Shown here: positions 1 to 9,615 of the stretch, piece by piece
How positions within the stretch are numbered: the first letter of the stretch is position 1
Layout: each line of letters starts with the position of its first letter
Source: Saprospiraceae bacterium
GTDB taxonomy: Bacteria > Bacteroidota > Bacteroidia > Chitinophagales > Saprospiraceae
DNA: 64,000 bases
Direction: 5' to 3'
NCBI GenBank assembly: GCA_013001975.1
Contig: JABDKX010000216.1
Coordinates: 21,322-85,321, forward strand
Notes under the pieces: generated by a model
The model's database searches: none
What the model was told of the DNA's origin: nothing
The model's input: the letters and a program-made list of their open reading frames with translations, nothing else
Position numbers and translations under genes: made by a program

Positions 1-2418
1 CAACATCTTATTTCCTGTAGCAGAAGAGCCTGTGATATCGTTAGCATCAACTTTTATTTCATATAGCCAATTTGCATTTTCATTGTAATCTTTGTCCGTT
101 TCAAATTTAATTTCAAAAGCACCTGTTTTATCACTATTTACAACACCTCTTGCGATTATTTCAGAATTGCTGTTGTTTGGTGGGTATGCAATCCAACCTC
201 TATAAAAAGGATAAAAAACTTTCTTTTTTACAATATGGTATTTGATTTGGACATTTTCCTGTTCTACTCCTGAGAATGCTTTGATGTCTCCATTTATTTT
301 TATTGTATCACCTAATACAAAAGCTTGAGATATGGTATCAAAATCAACATAAAACTTTGGTCGCTTATATTCTTCAATTCTGATTTCTTTTTGACCGCTT
401 CCATTTCTCATTTCCACCATAATTTGATGTCGCCCTGTCAGTCCAGATAACGGAGCTGAAAACGATCCTGAGAATGTTCCAAATTCGTTTGAAATCATAG
501 ATTGCTCATCAATGACTTGCCAATTTGCATCTAGGAATTTTACCGTAATATTTTTATTAGATTCAATGCTGGGAACTCCTTGTCTGGATTTTTGTTTTGT
601 TATAATTCCCTTGAAATAAACCAATTGACCAGGACGGTAAATACTTCTATCTGTAAATAATTTAGCGCTTGAGTATTCCTTTTCTTCACCCTTTCCATAA
701 TTGTAATGAGACTCTCTTAAATCTAAAACATCATCATCTTTTATAATTCTAAACGAAAAATTACTTTGATATTTGTTATAATTAAATTGACCTTCTTTTC
801 CTGTTTTTAACTCATCAATTTTGTTCCATTCTGACTTTCTTATTTTTGAGTTGTACTTTGACAAATAAACTTGAACCTTTGCATTAGAAACGGGGCTTCC
901 ATTTTTTCTATTCAACACATATCCATTAAGACCTTTACCTATATTTTTATAAATGTATGTCAAGTCAGATACTTGAAAATCATTGATATGGACAGCATTT
1001 TTTTCGTCATATATAAACTTTGGATGATTACTACTCATCAATACATAGTTTCCAAAAGATAATTTATCCATTGGCACTTCAATGTTATGATAATTGAAAT
1101 CCTTTGCTTTTGGCAAATCAATGTGCCATGAGTTATCAGCCTTTAAATTTAAAATAAAGGCTCTCTTTTCTTCTTGCCTTCTTAATGACCTATAAGTTTC
1201 AGCTTCTTGATTTTCTAATTTGTAGATATTAAAATAAACTTTTGGCGTATTTCTATAATGAATATTCGTCAAGAAGTCTTCATCAGAAACGACTACCCTT
1301 TCGGTTTGAACTCTTAAATGGAAATCATTCAGTTTGGTTTTTTGAATATCAACTATATTATTAAATTCCCCATCAGGATACGCTTGGTTAGATTTTTGAA
1401 TCCATCTATAAGCTTCTTTAAATGCATCAAAATCTAAGGATTCATATTTCCCTCTTTCACCTTCATTAAGGTAATGGTCAATTAATTTAACATATGCCAA
1501 TTGACGCACTTTTGAATCATCTTCAATAGAAGCGATTTCTTTCAATGTTTCGATATATCTTTTTTCCTTGTTGTCTAATTGAGCATTATTTTTTAAATAG
1601 TCTAGTCTTAAGAAAGTAAACCTCAATTTTTGCTCATCGGAAAAACCAGAAGCATTAGCAACTTCCTGAAATAGCTTAAGCGCTTGGATTTTAAAATCTG
1701 AGTTTATTTCAGATTTCAGTGCTATTGATTTGAATTCATTATCGCGTTTAAAAAAATCTGGATTATTCAAACTAAAATCCCCAATTGGCAAGGCAATTAA
1801 GGATTGTGAATTACTAAAATGGATGAGTGCTCTTGTCATTAAGAATTGATAAACAGAAGTCGATTTGATTTGAAATTGTGCTTTTTGATGAGACTGAGTG
1901 ATCGCATCAAATTGTCCAATTTTAAGCTCAGGAATATCGTCAATTGACTCTAAGTAATATTTTATTGACATTTCTTGAATTTGACTCAGTGTCATCATTT
2001 CAATTTTGTCTCCATTATTACCTCCTGATTGTGTTCGATTTTGAAATCGATGCATATTTCTCATTCCGTATTGGTGATAAAGTTCACCAATCATTGAAGA
2101 GAATATTTTTTGTCCAGCTTTAGAATTTATAACAGCTTTTTCCTTTTCAAAATCAGATATCAAGTCAGCTGGATCAAAATCTTCGAATTGAGAAGATAAT
2201 TTAGCTTTATAGATTATAGCTTTTATGAGATGATCATCCACTTTTTCATCTTTAGCCTTTAAGTAAATTGTCTCAACTACTTTAAAAGCTGATTGTGGTA
2301 ATCTGTCTTTTTCGAAAGCTTCTACTTCCTTCCATAATTTATCAAAATCATTAGAATTCATGCTTTCAAAATTGTTGCCTGACAGCAAAGTCAGAATTAA
2401 TATTAGTAAATGCTTCAT
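1..2418 (-). CDS. Alpha-2-macroglobulin-like secreted protein, N-terminal 806 residues (cut by left edge)
   Basis: The minus frame starting with ATG at 2418 is open to base 1, so the gene continues outside the window. It begins with a hydrophobic signal sequence (MKHLLILILTLLSG). About 450 residues of mainly helical, poorly conserved sequence follow, then beta-rich macroglobulin-like domains. At roughly residue 587 the string DRSIYRPGQLVYFKG matches the hallmark of the MG2 domain of bacterial alpha-2-macroglobulins (family knowledge). No lipobox Cys follows the signal, so periplasmic or outer-surface location is inferred. Known relatives are very large proteins thought to trap proteases or aid envelope defence; whether this one has the thioester motif cannot be seen because the C-terminal part is missing. 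It stands alone after a 116-base gap from the FAD oxidoreductase gene, on the same strand. Assignment of the MG2 domain is firm; the role is not. Confidence 0.8.
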   Translation of the reverse strand, partial: MKHLLILILTLLSGNNFESMNSNDFDKLWKEVEAFEKDRLPQSAFKVVETIYLKAKDEKVDDHLIKAIIYKAKLSSQFEDFDPADLISDFEKEKAVINSKAGQKIFSSMIGELYHQYGMRNMHRFQNRTQSGGNNGDKIEMMTLSQIQEMSIKYYLESIDDIPELKIGQFDAITQSHQKAQFQIKSTSVYQFLMTRALIHFSNSQSLIALPIGDFSLNNPDFFKRDNEFKSIALKSEINSDFKIQALKLFQEVANASGFSDEQKLRFTFLRLDYLKNNAQLDNKEKRYIETLKEIASIEDDSKVRQLAYVKLIDHYLNEGERGKYESLDFDAFKEAYRWIQKSNQAYPDGEFNNIVDIQKTKLNDFHLRVQTERVVVSDEDFLTNIHYRNTPKVYFNIYKLENQEAETYRSLRRQEEKRAFILNLKADNSWHIDLPKAKDFNYHNIEVPMDKLSFGNYVLMSSNHPKFIYDEKNAVHINDFQVSDLTYIYKNIGKGLNGYVLNRKNGSPVSNAKVQVYLSKYNSKIRKSEWNKIDELKTGKEGQFNYNKYQSNFSFRIIKDDDVLDLRESHYNYGKGEEKEYSSAKLFTDRSIYRPGQLVYFKGIITKQKSRQGVPSIESNKNITVKFLDANWQVIDEQSMISNEFGTFSGSFSAPLSGLTGRHQIMVEMRNGSGQKEIRIEEYKRPKFYVDFDTISQAFVLGDTIKINGDIKAFSGVEQENVQIKYHIVKKKVFYPFYRGWIAYPPNNSNSEIIARGVVNSDKTGAFEIKFETDKDYNENANWLYEIKVDANDITGSSATGNKML

Positions 2419-2534
2419 ATTTTATTATCAAGTTCATTTAAAGGATGCGCTTATAACTTAAAATACATAAATAGGAACTAAATAATTCAGCGATAAAGTT
2501 AAAGAAACGCTAAGATTTGGCTTTTAGTTAACTA

Positions 2535-3587
2535 TTAGGCGTATCTGTTTATATCAACTAAAGGATCTAAAGGATTGTCATTTAATAAATGTTCTATAAA
2601 CTTATTTGCCCAATACGGTCCTAATGATGTTCCTTTAGTACCCAAACCATTAAAAATGCTTAAATGGTCTATCGATTTATGACGGCCAATCAATGGCTTA
2701 CGATCCAAAACACAGGGCCTAATAGCAGCTTCATGGCTTATAATCTCATAGTTCTTGGAAGTGATTTCTTTTATTTTCTCAACCCATTCATTTTTCCAAG
2801 TATCGGTTGGTTCTTCGGATTCAAAACGCCATTGATATCCTCCACCGCACCAGAAAATACTATCATTATCTGGTACAAAAAAAATCTCATCCCTCAATAT
2901 TTTCTTGGGCTTAAAATCTGGGAACTGAATTTTTAAAGCTTCACCTTTCGCTAACTGAAAACCTTTGGAATTAAAGAACGGATTATTAACAGCTTGATGT
3001 CCCTCACAAAATATAATATGATCGAAAGTGTGATTATATATTGCCACCTTTTTATTATTGTTATCAATCATTTGATAATCAAAAGATTGATTGATTAATA
3101 AATTTTGATTTGACAAATATTCACGGTATGATGTTATCAGTTTGCTGATATCTATGCGATAGGCTCTTTTGATTTCTGCAAACTTACAAGGTAGTTTTAA
3201 AAATTCTTCATACTCAGAGCCATTGGGTTTTTCTTGAATATAATTTTGATAACCCGGACGCGTGCTAGATTCGGACCACAAGTTAATTTGTTTAGGTGTT
3301 TTGAGTGTTCTTATTATATTTTGCTCATTTATAATTTTGATATTAAGCAATTCCTCAAATTCCTTATAAACCTTTAATGCGGCTGGAAGCAAATCATCAA
3401 TCAACCAACTCTTTATGTATCGTCTTCCAGTAATTGGATTTATTAAACCAGCTGCAACTTTTGTGGAGGATCCTTTATGATCATTATCAATTACCTTGAA
3501 AGGGATATTGGCTTTGATTAATTGATGCGCAACCAAAGTACCTGCCAGCCCTTGACCAACTATTAATATATTTTTAAAATCTGCCAG
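2535..3587 (-). CDS. FAD-dependent amine/glycine oxidase-family oxidoreductase (DAO fold)
   Basis: The protein has the N-terminal Rossmann motif NILIVGQGLAGT, a substrate-side motif AAGLINPITGRRY and a C-terminal FAD-closing segment (GLGTKGTSLGPYWA), which together mark the D-amino-acid-oxidase/glycine-oxidase (DAO) superfamily. Homologues in Bacteroidota are annotated as FAD-binding oxidoreductases of unknown substrate and resemble the oxidase half of MnmC. The first ordinary start codon, TTG at 3536, lies after the GxGxxG dinucleotide loop and would delete it. The frame upstream stays open to a TAA inside the mmcQ-like gene but contains no ATG, GTG or TTG, so I extended it to CTG at 3587. 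The exact start is unresolved (CTG, ATT or ATA). It is the last gene of the guaA-lipoprotein-trmH-mmcQ run and follows mmcQ directly. Confidence 0.75.
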   Translation of the reverse strand: MADFKNILIVGQGLAGTLVAHQLIKANIPFKVIDNDHKGSSTKVAAGLINPITGRRYIKSWLIDDLLPAALKVYKEFEELLNIKIINEQNIIRTLKTPKQINLWSESSTRPGYQNYIQEKPNGSEYEEFLKLPCKFAEIKRAYRIDISKLITSYREYLSNQNLLINQSFDYQMIDNNNKKVAIYNHTFDHIIFCEGHQAVNNPFFNSKGFQLAKGEALKIQFPDFKPKKILRDEIFFVPDNDSIFWCGGGYQWRFESEEPTDTWKNEWVEKIKEITSKNYEIISHEAAIRPCVLDRKPLIGRHKSIDHLSIFNGLGTKGTSLGPYWANKFIEHLLNDNPLDPLVDINRYA

Positions 3588-3589
3588 AT

Positions 3590-3946
3590 TTATAATTTTT
3601 CCAGTTCTGCTTTAAGCTTTTTTGTCAGTTTAGAAACGACCAAATCGTAGGAATGATCTATCATCTCAGTTATCAATTTGTCAGATAAACCTTCCTCTAA
3701 TCTGACGGTATTCCAATGTTTTTTATTCATATGGAATCCAGGAATTATTTGATCATGTGCTTCTCTTAATTCGATAGACATCTCAGGATCAGCTTTCAAG
3801 TTACATTTTGCAATTTCTTCATCAAGTGGAACGAGGGCAAACATTTTACCCATAACTTTGAATACAAGAGTTACTTCATCAAAAGGAAATGTTTCTTCAC
3901 ATCCTTTCTTCATTAAGCAATATTCTCTAAAAGTCTCAATATTCAT
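3590..3946 (-). CDS. MmcQ/YjbR family protein
   Basis: A 118-residue protein with the family pattern: an N-terminal helix (FREYCLMKKGCEETFPFDE), a beta strand with the MGKMFALV motif, and the C-terminal HMNKKHWNTVRLEEGLSDK block. MmcQ/YjbR proteins have a CyaY-like alpha/beta fold and are described as double-wing DNA-binding proteins, but their cellular function is not established. The length is normal. The gene starts two bases after the trmH stop and is followed by the FAD oxidoreductase, so all three are probably co-transcribed. The family call is reliable; a functional link to its neighbours is not. Confidence 0.88.
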   Translation of the reverse strand: MNIETFREYCLMKKGCEETFPFDEVTLVFKVMGKMFALVPLDEEIAKCNLKADPEMSIELREAHDQIIPGFHMNKKHWNTVRLEEGLSDKLITEMIDHSYDLVVSKLTKKLKAELEKL

Positions 3947-3948
3947 AA

Positions 3949-4584
3949 TTAAGATTTAGAATTTAATCGACCTCTCAAATATGCTTCATTATGTGTGTTT
4001 AAATATTCATCGAACACTTTTTGATTGTAAGCATTTTTGTCATCAATACTATCAGAATACAAATCAGCATTTTGACGTTGGCGAAAAGCTTCGTATAGCG
4101 TCACAGCACAGGCTACTGAAATATTAAGACTTTGCGCCATGCCTACTTGAGGAATTAAAATATTTCCATCTGCCATCCGCAAAGCTTCTTCTGTTAAACC
4201 TGCATGTTCATTACCAAAAAGTAGTGCCACACTTTCTGAAAGATTGGTCTCATATATACTTTTAGAATCTGCATCTAAATGTGTAGCATAGATAAATTTG
4301 TATTTAGACCTAACATCAGAAATACATTTTTCTAAATCGTTATACAAATGTATGTTGACCCATTTTTTAACGCCTGTCGAAGTTGTTTTAAGGTCACTTA
4401 AGGTGATGTTTTTTTGTCTGGCATCTGTATATAAAATAAACACTTCGTGAATACCTACTGCATCACATGTTCTCATAACGGCACCAATATTATGTTGATC
4501 ATGAACATTTTCTAAAATAACAGTAAGATTTTGTCTGTTGGCAGCAACTTTATACAATTTTTCTTTCCGTTTTTCAGAGATCAT
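3949..4584 (-). CDS. trmH: tRNA (guanosine-18 2'-O)-methyltransferase, SpoU/TrmH family
   Basis: A 211-residue SPOUT methyltransferase. Motif 1 is seen at residues 26-42 (NVHDQHNIGAVMRTCDA, with the catalytic-site Asn and Arg), motif 2 at 121-130 (LLFGNEHAGL) and motif 3 at 149-166 (MAQSLNISVACAVTLYEA), which form the trefoil-knot SAM site. The N-terminal pattern RQNLTVILENVH closely follows enterobacterial TrmH, which methylates the ribose of G18 in tRNA, so TrmH is preferred over rRNA-directed RlmB. It lies nine bases after the lipoprotein gene and two bases before the mmcQ-like gene in an apparent guaA-led operon. The exact RNA target is inferred from similarity of motifs. Confidence 0.87.
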   Translation of the reverse strand: MISEKRKEKLYKVAANRQNLTVILENVHDQHNIGAVMRTCDAVGIHEVFILYTDARQKNITLSDLKTTSTGVKKWVNIHLYNDLEKCISDVRSKYKFIYATHLDADSKSIYETNLSESVALLFGNEHAGLTEEALRMADGNILIPQVGMAQSLNISVACAVTLYEAFRQRQNADLYSDSIDDKNAYNQKVFDEYLNTHNEAYLRGRLNSKS

Positions 4585-4593
4585 ATGTATAAT

Positions 4594-5943
4594 CTATTGG
4601 CGAGCAACGAATTTATTATCTTCGAAAGTTAGAATATAAAGGTGCTCGTTTTGAAAGTATTGGATGTTTTTAAAATCATCTGATTCATCATCCTTAAAAA
4701 CTTTTTGAATATCGAATTTGGTTTGTAATAAACTCTGTTCATAAGTATCCAAAAAGTACTGGAATTTTTTACCATAATTGAACATACTCCGTCCGATAAA
4801 GACCATCATATCATATCCCTCGTATGCTTCATCGGAAGGAAGTCCCGCATATTGATCAAAGTAGGCTTGTTTAAATTCCTTTACATCGATTGAATGTCTG
4901 TCAACAAAAGATGACCTGCAAATTCTCATATTTAACCCTCTGTGTAGATCATATTTTATTTTATCAGAATCTAATAAAATCGGCATACCATAAACGACAA
5001 CATTTTCAAGTCCTTTTTCACCACTCATTTTCCGTACCGTGTTATATACGAAATCCTCATCTGCTAAAAAGGACCAATTTGGTAAAACGAAAACTGTTGT
5101 TTGATCTTGGATAAAGATACTATCAAATGCAAATTCACCCAACTTCAAAGAATCTTCATTGACATAAAATTCTTGAAGAGGCTTTACATTATTATCCTGA
5201 TTGAGTGCAGCAGCTACGCCTTGCATATAGCGCATATATGTTAAATCTTCTCTTTTAGTATTTCTGCCTAATAAGATTATTTGATCGTCACTGAATTCTG
5301 ACTTAGCATGTTCTATAATCTTCTTAAAGTGATCTTTCAACCCAGTTTTTAATTGAACAAAAAATGGGTTATTTTCTGAGATTTTACTTCCTGACTTCCA
5401 AGGAGAAATAACTGGTATATTATTGATACGACCAAAATTCGCAGTCACTTTCAATTGCTCTTTAGATCTTGGGCCAATGATAACATCTGCATTTTTACAT
5501 TGCTGAATTTTGACATCGAATTTGCCAGATTCACTATCAAGCACATTTACATTAAGGTTGATGCCTTCCTCTTCTAATTTCTTTAGAGCCATTTTTACAC
5601 CTGCATAGTAATTAGCCATTTTACCTAATTTGGTGGCGTTATTTGTAACTTCAGATTGGTCAGTTCTTTCAATTTCAAATGGCATGAGCAGGCTCACATT
5701 GTAGCTATCTTTTTTCTCTAAATCTAAGTTTTCAATTGTAGAATTATATTCTTTAGTACGATCTATTTCAGTCCAAAATATAGTATCAACTTTCCCATTC
5801 ATTACTTGGGATTCCCCTTTTTTATCTGGCTTGGTAGGCTTCAATATTTTTGGTTTCTCGCCAACGTTTTTGGTACCGCTACAAGAGAAAAAAGATAAAC
5901 ATAAAATGCAAAGAATTGATAGGATAAATTTATTCCCATTCAA
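4594..5943 (-). CDS. Lipoprotein with type 1 periplasmic-binding-protein fold
   Basis: The most plausible start is TTG at 5943, giving [21 protein letters not shown], a lipoprotein signal peptide with the acylated Cys at residue 21. An ATG at 5973 and a GTG at 5982 are in frame upstream but give an odd signal peptide and a deeper overlap with guaA. The mature part has the layout of a Peripla_BP_6/LivJ-like receptor: an opening VSLLMPFE strand, the [20 protein letters not shown] helix, [22 protein letters not shown] and [18 protein letters not shown] near the C-terminus. Bacteroidota encode similar lipoproteins, often with an extra LysM domain that I do not see here. No ABC permease is adjacent, so it is unlikely to serve a classical importer. 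It overlaps the 3' end of guaA by 14 bases, which suggests translational coupling. Confidence 0.75.
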   Translation of the reverse strand: MNGNKFILSILCILCLSFFSCSGTKNVGEKPKILKPTKPDKKGESQVMNGKVDTIFWTEIDRTKEYNSTIENLDLEKKDSYNVSLLMPFEIERTDQSEVTNNATKLGKMANYYAGVKMALKKLEEEGINLNVNVLDSESGKFDVKIQQCKNADVIIGPRSKEQLKVTANFGRINNIPVISPWKSGSKISENNPFFVQLKTGLKDHFKKIIEHAKSEFSDDQIILLGRNTKREDLTYMRYMQGVAAALNQDNNVKPLQEFYVNEDSLKLGEFAFDSIFIQDQTTVFVLPNWSFLADEDFVYNTVRKMSGEKGLENVVVYGMPILLDSDKIKYDLHRGLNMRICRSSFVDRHSIDVKEFKQAYFDQYAGLPSDEAYEGYDMMVFIGRSMFNYGKKFQYFLDTYEQSLLQTKFDIQKVFKDDESDDFKNIQYFQNEHLYILTFEDNKFVARQ

Positions 5944-7468
5944 TTGTTGCAGGAGGTTTTGTACTGATGTCATAAACAACACGATTGATACCTTTAACTT
6001 GATTAATTATTTCATTGGAAATTTCTGCAAGCAATTCATACGGAATATTAGTCCATTCTGCAGTCATTCCATCATTTGAATTTACTGCTCGTAATGCAAC
6101 AGTATATTCATAAGTTCTTTCATCACCCATTACTCCAACGGATTTGACAGGTAATAAAATTGTGCCTGCTTGCCAAATTTTATCATACCATCCTGAAGAT
6201 TTTAATTTATTGATATAAATATAATCCGCTTCTTGGTTGAGCAATAATTTTTCTCTTGTTATACTTCCCAAAACGCGAATGGCCATGCCTGGGCCTGGGA
6301 ATGGATGTCTGTCAATGAAAGAACTTGCTAATCCAATTTTCCGTCCTACCCTACGAACTTCATCCTTAAACAATGATCGTAGCGGTTCAACGATTTTTAG
6401 GTTTAATTTTTCCGGCAACCCTCCTACATTATGGTGAGATTTTATTGTAGCTGAAGGACCTTTAACAGAAACAGATTCTATTACATCTGGATAAATAGTT
6501 CCTTGTGCCAACCATTTAACACCTTCAATTTTATTAGCTTCTCTTTCAAAAACTTCAATGAAAACTTTACCTATTATTTTTCGTTTCTTTTCTGGATCAG
6601 AAACGCCATCCAAATCATTTAGAAAGTCATCAGTTGCATCAACGCCGATTACATTTAAACCTAAGACTTCATAAGCATCTAATACTTCTTGGAATTCATT
6701 TTTTCTTAACAATCCATTGTTGACAAATATACCTGTTAAGTTATCACCAATTGCTCTGTGCAATAGCATAGCAGCTACCGTTGAATCAACGCCACCGGAT
6801 AATCCTAAAATTACTTTGTCATCACCCAATTGATTTTTCAATTCTGCTACAGATTCTTCGATAAATGACTCTGATGTCCAAGACTGACTACATCGAGCTA
6901 TATGTTGAACATAGTTTCGAAGGACAGTATCACCAATCAGTGAATGGGTAACTTCAGGATGGAATTGTAAACCTATAAATTCATGATTAAATTTTCCTGC
7001 TTTTGAATGATAAGCAGCTACAGGAATTGAATTTGTTTGGGCTAAAATCTCAAAATCTTTAGGTAAAGATTTAATAGTATCTGCATGAGACATCCATACC
7101 TGACTTTGATCTTTTGCATCTGTAAAAATAATATGATCTTGAATAATGTCAATATCTGCCTTTCCGTATTCTCTTTTGTCAGATTTCTCAACGCTTCCAC
7201 CTAGTAATTTGGCTGTTAACTGAGCACCATAACAAATACCCAATACTGGTTTGTGTGTTAATATCTCTGAAACATTTACATTAAAAAAATCTTCGTCATT
7301 GACCGAACAAGGGCTACCAGATAGAATAACGCCTTTAATATCTTGATTGGAAAAATCCAGATTTGTGTTAAACGGGTGGATTTCTGAATATACTTTTAGT
7401 TCTCTTAATCGGCGAGCGATTAACTGAGTATATTGTGAACCAAAATCCAGAATTATTATTTTCTCCAT
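5930..7468 (-). CDS. guaA: GMP synthase (glutamine-hydrolysing)
   Basis: GuaA converts XMP, glutamine and ATP to GMP, the last step of guanine nucleotide synthesis in the cytoplasm. The 512 residues contain the class I glutamine amidotransferase domain with catalytic Cys79 (GICYGAQ) and the His170/Glu172 pair (QFHPEV), then the ATP pyrophosphatase domain with the P-loop SGGVDS at 224-229, and the GMP synthase C-terminal dimerisation domain ending PPATIEWE. The length is typical of the family. A TAnnTTTG promoter element sits 8 bases upstream of the ATG. It leads the run lipoprotein - trmH - mmcQ - oxidoreductase; the lipoprotein start is embedded in its last codons. Confidence 0.98.
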   Translation of the reverse strand: MEKIIILDFGSQYTQLIARRLRELKVYSEIHPFNTNLDFSNQDIKGVILSGSPCSVNDEDFFNVNVSEILTHKPVLGICYGAQLTAKLLGGSVEKSDKREYGKADIDIIQDHIIFTDAKDQSQVWMSHADTIKSLPKDFEILAQTNSIPVAAYHSKAGKFNHEFIGLQFHPEVTHSLIGDTVLRNYVQHIARCSQSWTSESFIEESVAELKNQLGDDKVILGLSGGVDSTVAAMLLHRAIGDNLTGIFVNNGLLRKNEFQEVLDAYEVLGLNVIGVDATDDFLNDLDGVSDPEKKRKIIGKVFIEVFEREANKIEGVKWLAQGTIYPDVIESVSVKGPSATIKSHHNVGGLPEKLNLKIVEPLRSLFKDEVRRVGRKIGLASSFIDRHPFPGPGMAIRVLGSITREKLLLNQEADYIYINKLKSSGWYDKIWQAGTILLPVKSVGVMGDERTYEYTVALRAVNSNDGMTAEWTNIPYELLAEISNEIINQVKGINRVVYDISTKPPATIEWE

Positions 7469-7475
7469 TGGGTCA

Positions 7476-7483
7476 CAAATATA
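7476..7483 (-). promoter_or_regulatory. Promoter -7 element for guaA (TATATTTG)
   Basis: On the minus strand the sequence is TATATTTG, an exact match to the Bacteroidota sigma -7 consensus TAnnTTTG. It ends 8 bases before the guaA ATG, so the transcript should have almost no leader. I see no clear -33 TTG at the usual distance. Confidence 0.5.
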
Positions 7484-7569
7484 GACTGAAAATTCTTAAG
7501 GAATAAAGGATTTCACGTAAATAACAAGGAAACTTTATACACTTAATCCTGACTGATCAGCTTATCCCG

Positions 7570-8160
7570 TTATTGAACCATAACAGTTACAAATCTGGAC
7601 TCTTGGTCAGAGCTTAAAATTGAAGTCAAAATTAGATTTGATGGCACTCCATTTTCCACCATAGCCAATTTACAAGCTTCTAATCTTTCTTGCACCAAAT
7701 CACGACTTTCTAGGTCATCAACCTTAAACCAAGATTTTAAAACCACTGATTTCATTTGACCTGAAATAATTTTTCTTGCAAAATTCTGAACTCTTCTTAC
7801 AGAATTAGATTGAATTTGCGAAGAATCAGAATTAAAGAAAATGGCATTTCGTCTAATCTGTTTGTTTCGATCATTGCTTGCTAAACTGGAATCCAGAATC
7901 CATTTATCAATGACATTTACTTGAGATCTCATCTCTTTATCAGGTTGTATTCTTGGCGGTACTTTGTGGAAAATATCATTTGGCGCTTTCTCAAAACCAT
8001 CCATATAATTTGGATACGTTTCATGAACAGCTGTAATTTGACCATTTGTATGATCGACTTTCGTTGCCACTTCATTGACAAGCGCTTTTATTTGTGCCAT
8101 GTGTTTTGTTGGGGAGAACAAGGCAGATACAAATAGCATCCTAATGATTAAATTCTTCAT
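7570..8160 (-). CDS. Small secreted protein with a degenerate OmpA-like C-terminal domain
   Basis: I chose the ATG at 8160 (196 residues) because it yields a clean signal peptide, MKNLIIRMLFVSALFSPTKHMAQ; an in-frame start at 8250 would add 30 residues of no signal character. The C-terminal half reads IFFNSDSSQIQSNSVRRVQNFARKI, then a strand, then RDLVQERLEACKLAMVENGVPSNLI. This follows the order of an OmpA peptidoglycan-binding domain (strand-helix-strand-helix with the RA..V...L...GV block), but the usual GHTD segment is replaced by a K-S-W-F segment. OmpA-like is therefore a weak call. It lies between guaA and nusB on the same strand, with gaps of about 100 and 250 bases, and is probably its own unit. 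Confidence 0.6.
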   Translation of the reverse strand: MKNLIIRMLFVSALFSPTKHMAQIKALVNEVATKVDHTNGQITAVHETYPNYMDGFEKAPNDIFHKVPPRIQPDKEMRSQVNVIDKWILDSSLASNDRNKQIRRNAIFFNSDSSQIQSNSVRRVQNFARKIISGQMKSVVLKSWFKVDDLESRDLVQERLEACKLAMVENGVPSNLILTSILSSDQESRFVTVMVQ

Positions 8161-8407
8161 GGGAATAAATTTATTAATTAATAGGTGTTTCTTAAAAAAT
8201 ATAGTTAGTCGTAAGGTTCGATCAATTTGCAAGATCTTATTATAAAACAATCAAAAGATCGTTACTTAAATGCTAAAAGTCAAAAATTAATTTGGGTATT
8301 TAGCACCTCTCAGGCTAAAACGGGGGTTTAAACTGATGAAATTAACTAAAAATCAGTAGAAACCCTTATGAATAGATAAACGTAAAATTCGTGTAATTAG
8401 TTTGAAT

Positions 8408-9343
8408 TTAGGAGATTAAGCCCCTTCCTTCTTTCTTTAGTTCGTTGTTTTCTTCAAAATTCTTCATGAGTTTATCAAGGATACCATTGATAAATTCTTT
8501 TGATTTAGCTGTGCTGTATTGCTTAGCCAATTCTACATATTCGTTTAATGTTACTTTACTTGGAATTGTTGGGAAATCCAAAAATTCCGTTAATGCCATT
8601 CTTATCAGAATAGTATCAATGATTGCTAAGCGTTCATGATCCCAATTTTCCAAAACTGGAATAATGACCTTCATATTTTTATCCTTATTCTTTATTGAAA
8701 GTTTAAGTAAGTTTAAACCAAAATCTTTTACAGTTTCATCATCTGGTAAAAAAGTGTCTGCAAGATTTGCATTATCAGAAGGAAGTGCTTTCAGAAATTT
8801 CTTAACAGAACCCACAACCAACGATTTATCATCTAACCAATTATAGTATGAATCTTCTAACATCTCATTGAAGTATTCATCTTGTCTGCAAAAACGATAC
8901 AATTCTAAAAGCAACTCAATTGTTTCATCTTTCGACTGCTCATTTTTTAAAAACGCAGTATATTCTTCTTTCTTTGAAAACTCATCGTATATCTTATTGA
9001 TATAGTCATTATTGACTTTGGTGTCAAATCCTAGTTTTTCGAATTTTTTCAGCAGAACTTTGTTTGCAGCAATTCCACTGATAATTTCATTTGTAAACAA
9101 TTTGTTTGAAAAGATCTTATCCAGATCTGATGGGAGGTGCTTTGATTTTCTTTTCTTCTCATCTTGAGTTGAACACTCTGAGACAGACATAATCACATAT
9201 AAGCTAAAAAGGAATAGTTCATAGCTTTTCTGGACTTCATCATGATAAGCGTTAACAATATCTTTACTCTTCAAAACAGGGTCTCTGTCTTGAGCGTAGA
9301 GTAATTGCATAACTTTAACACGGACACTTCTTCTACTGAGCAT
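8408..9343 (-). CDS. nusB: Transcription antitermination factor NusB (long Bacteroidota form)
   Basis: The first 18 residues (MLSRRSVRVKVMQLLYAQ) and the last third (ERLAIIDTILIRMALTEF, TLNEYVELAKQYSTAKSKEFINGILDK) are the two conserved parts of NusB, an all-helical RNA-binding protein that, with NusE/S10, binds boxA RNA in rRNA antitermination complexes. At 311 residues it is about twice the E. coli length: the conserved halves are separated by an inserted helical region of roughly 170 residues. The same extended architecture is usual for Bacteroidota. It is transcribed away from the metalloprotease gene across a 272-base AT-rich gap in which I see no clear motif. Confidence 0.93.
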   Translation of the reverse strand: MLSRRSVRVKVMQLLYAQDRDPVLKSKDIVNAYHDEVQKSYELFLFSLYVIMSVSECSTQDEKKRKSKHLPSDLDKIFSNKLFTNEIISGIAANKVLLKKFEKLGFDTKVNNDYINKIYDEFSKKEEYTAFLKNEQSKDETIELLLELYRFCRQDEYFNEMLEDSYYNWLDDKSLVVGSVKKFLKALPSDNANLADTFLPDDETVKDFGLNLLKLSIKNKDKNMKVIIPVLENWDHERLAIIDTILIRMALTEFLDFPTIPSKVTLNEYVELAKQYSTAKSKEFINGILDKLMKNFEENNELKKEGRGLIS

Positions 9344-9615
9344 TTACACAAACATTTTTATGTTTCGCACATTATGATTTTTATACCTTAATACACTTTT
9401 AATTCAATTTACAAATAAAATACTTTTTCTTTATAAATCAGCTTTCTACACAAAATATATTACGAATAATAATATATAAGTAAAATATAAGGTCTAAACA
9501 GATAATTAATGCCAATTATTTATTGATTTTTCTCATATTTAGTCTGTAAAAAATACTTGTAACTACTACATTCGCAAGGATTAATCAAAATTAGAATCAG
9601 TTAAAAAAATAAAAC

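Noticed and set aside
871..1062. Plus-strand 63-codon frame near the left edge
   Set aside because: It is antisense to the continuous alpha-2-macroglobulin-like frame.
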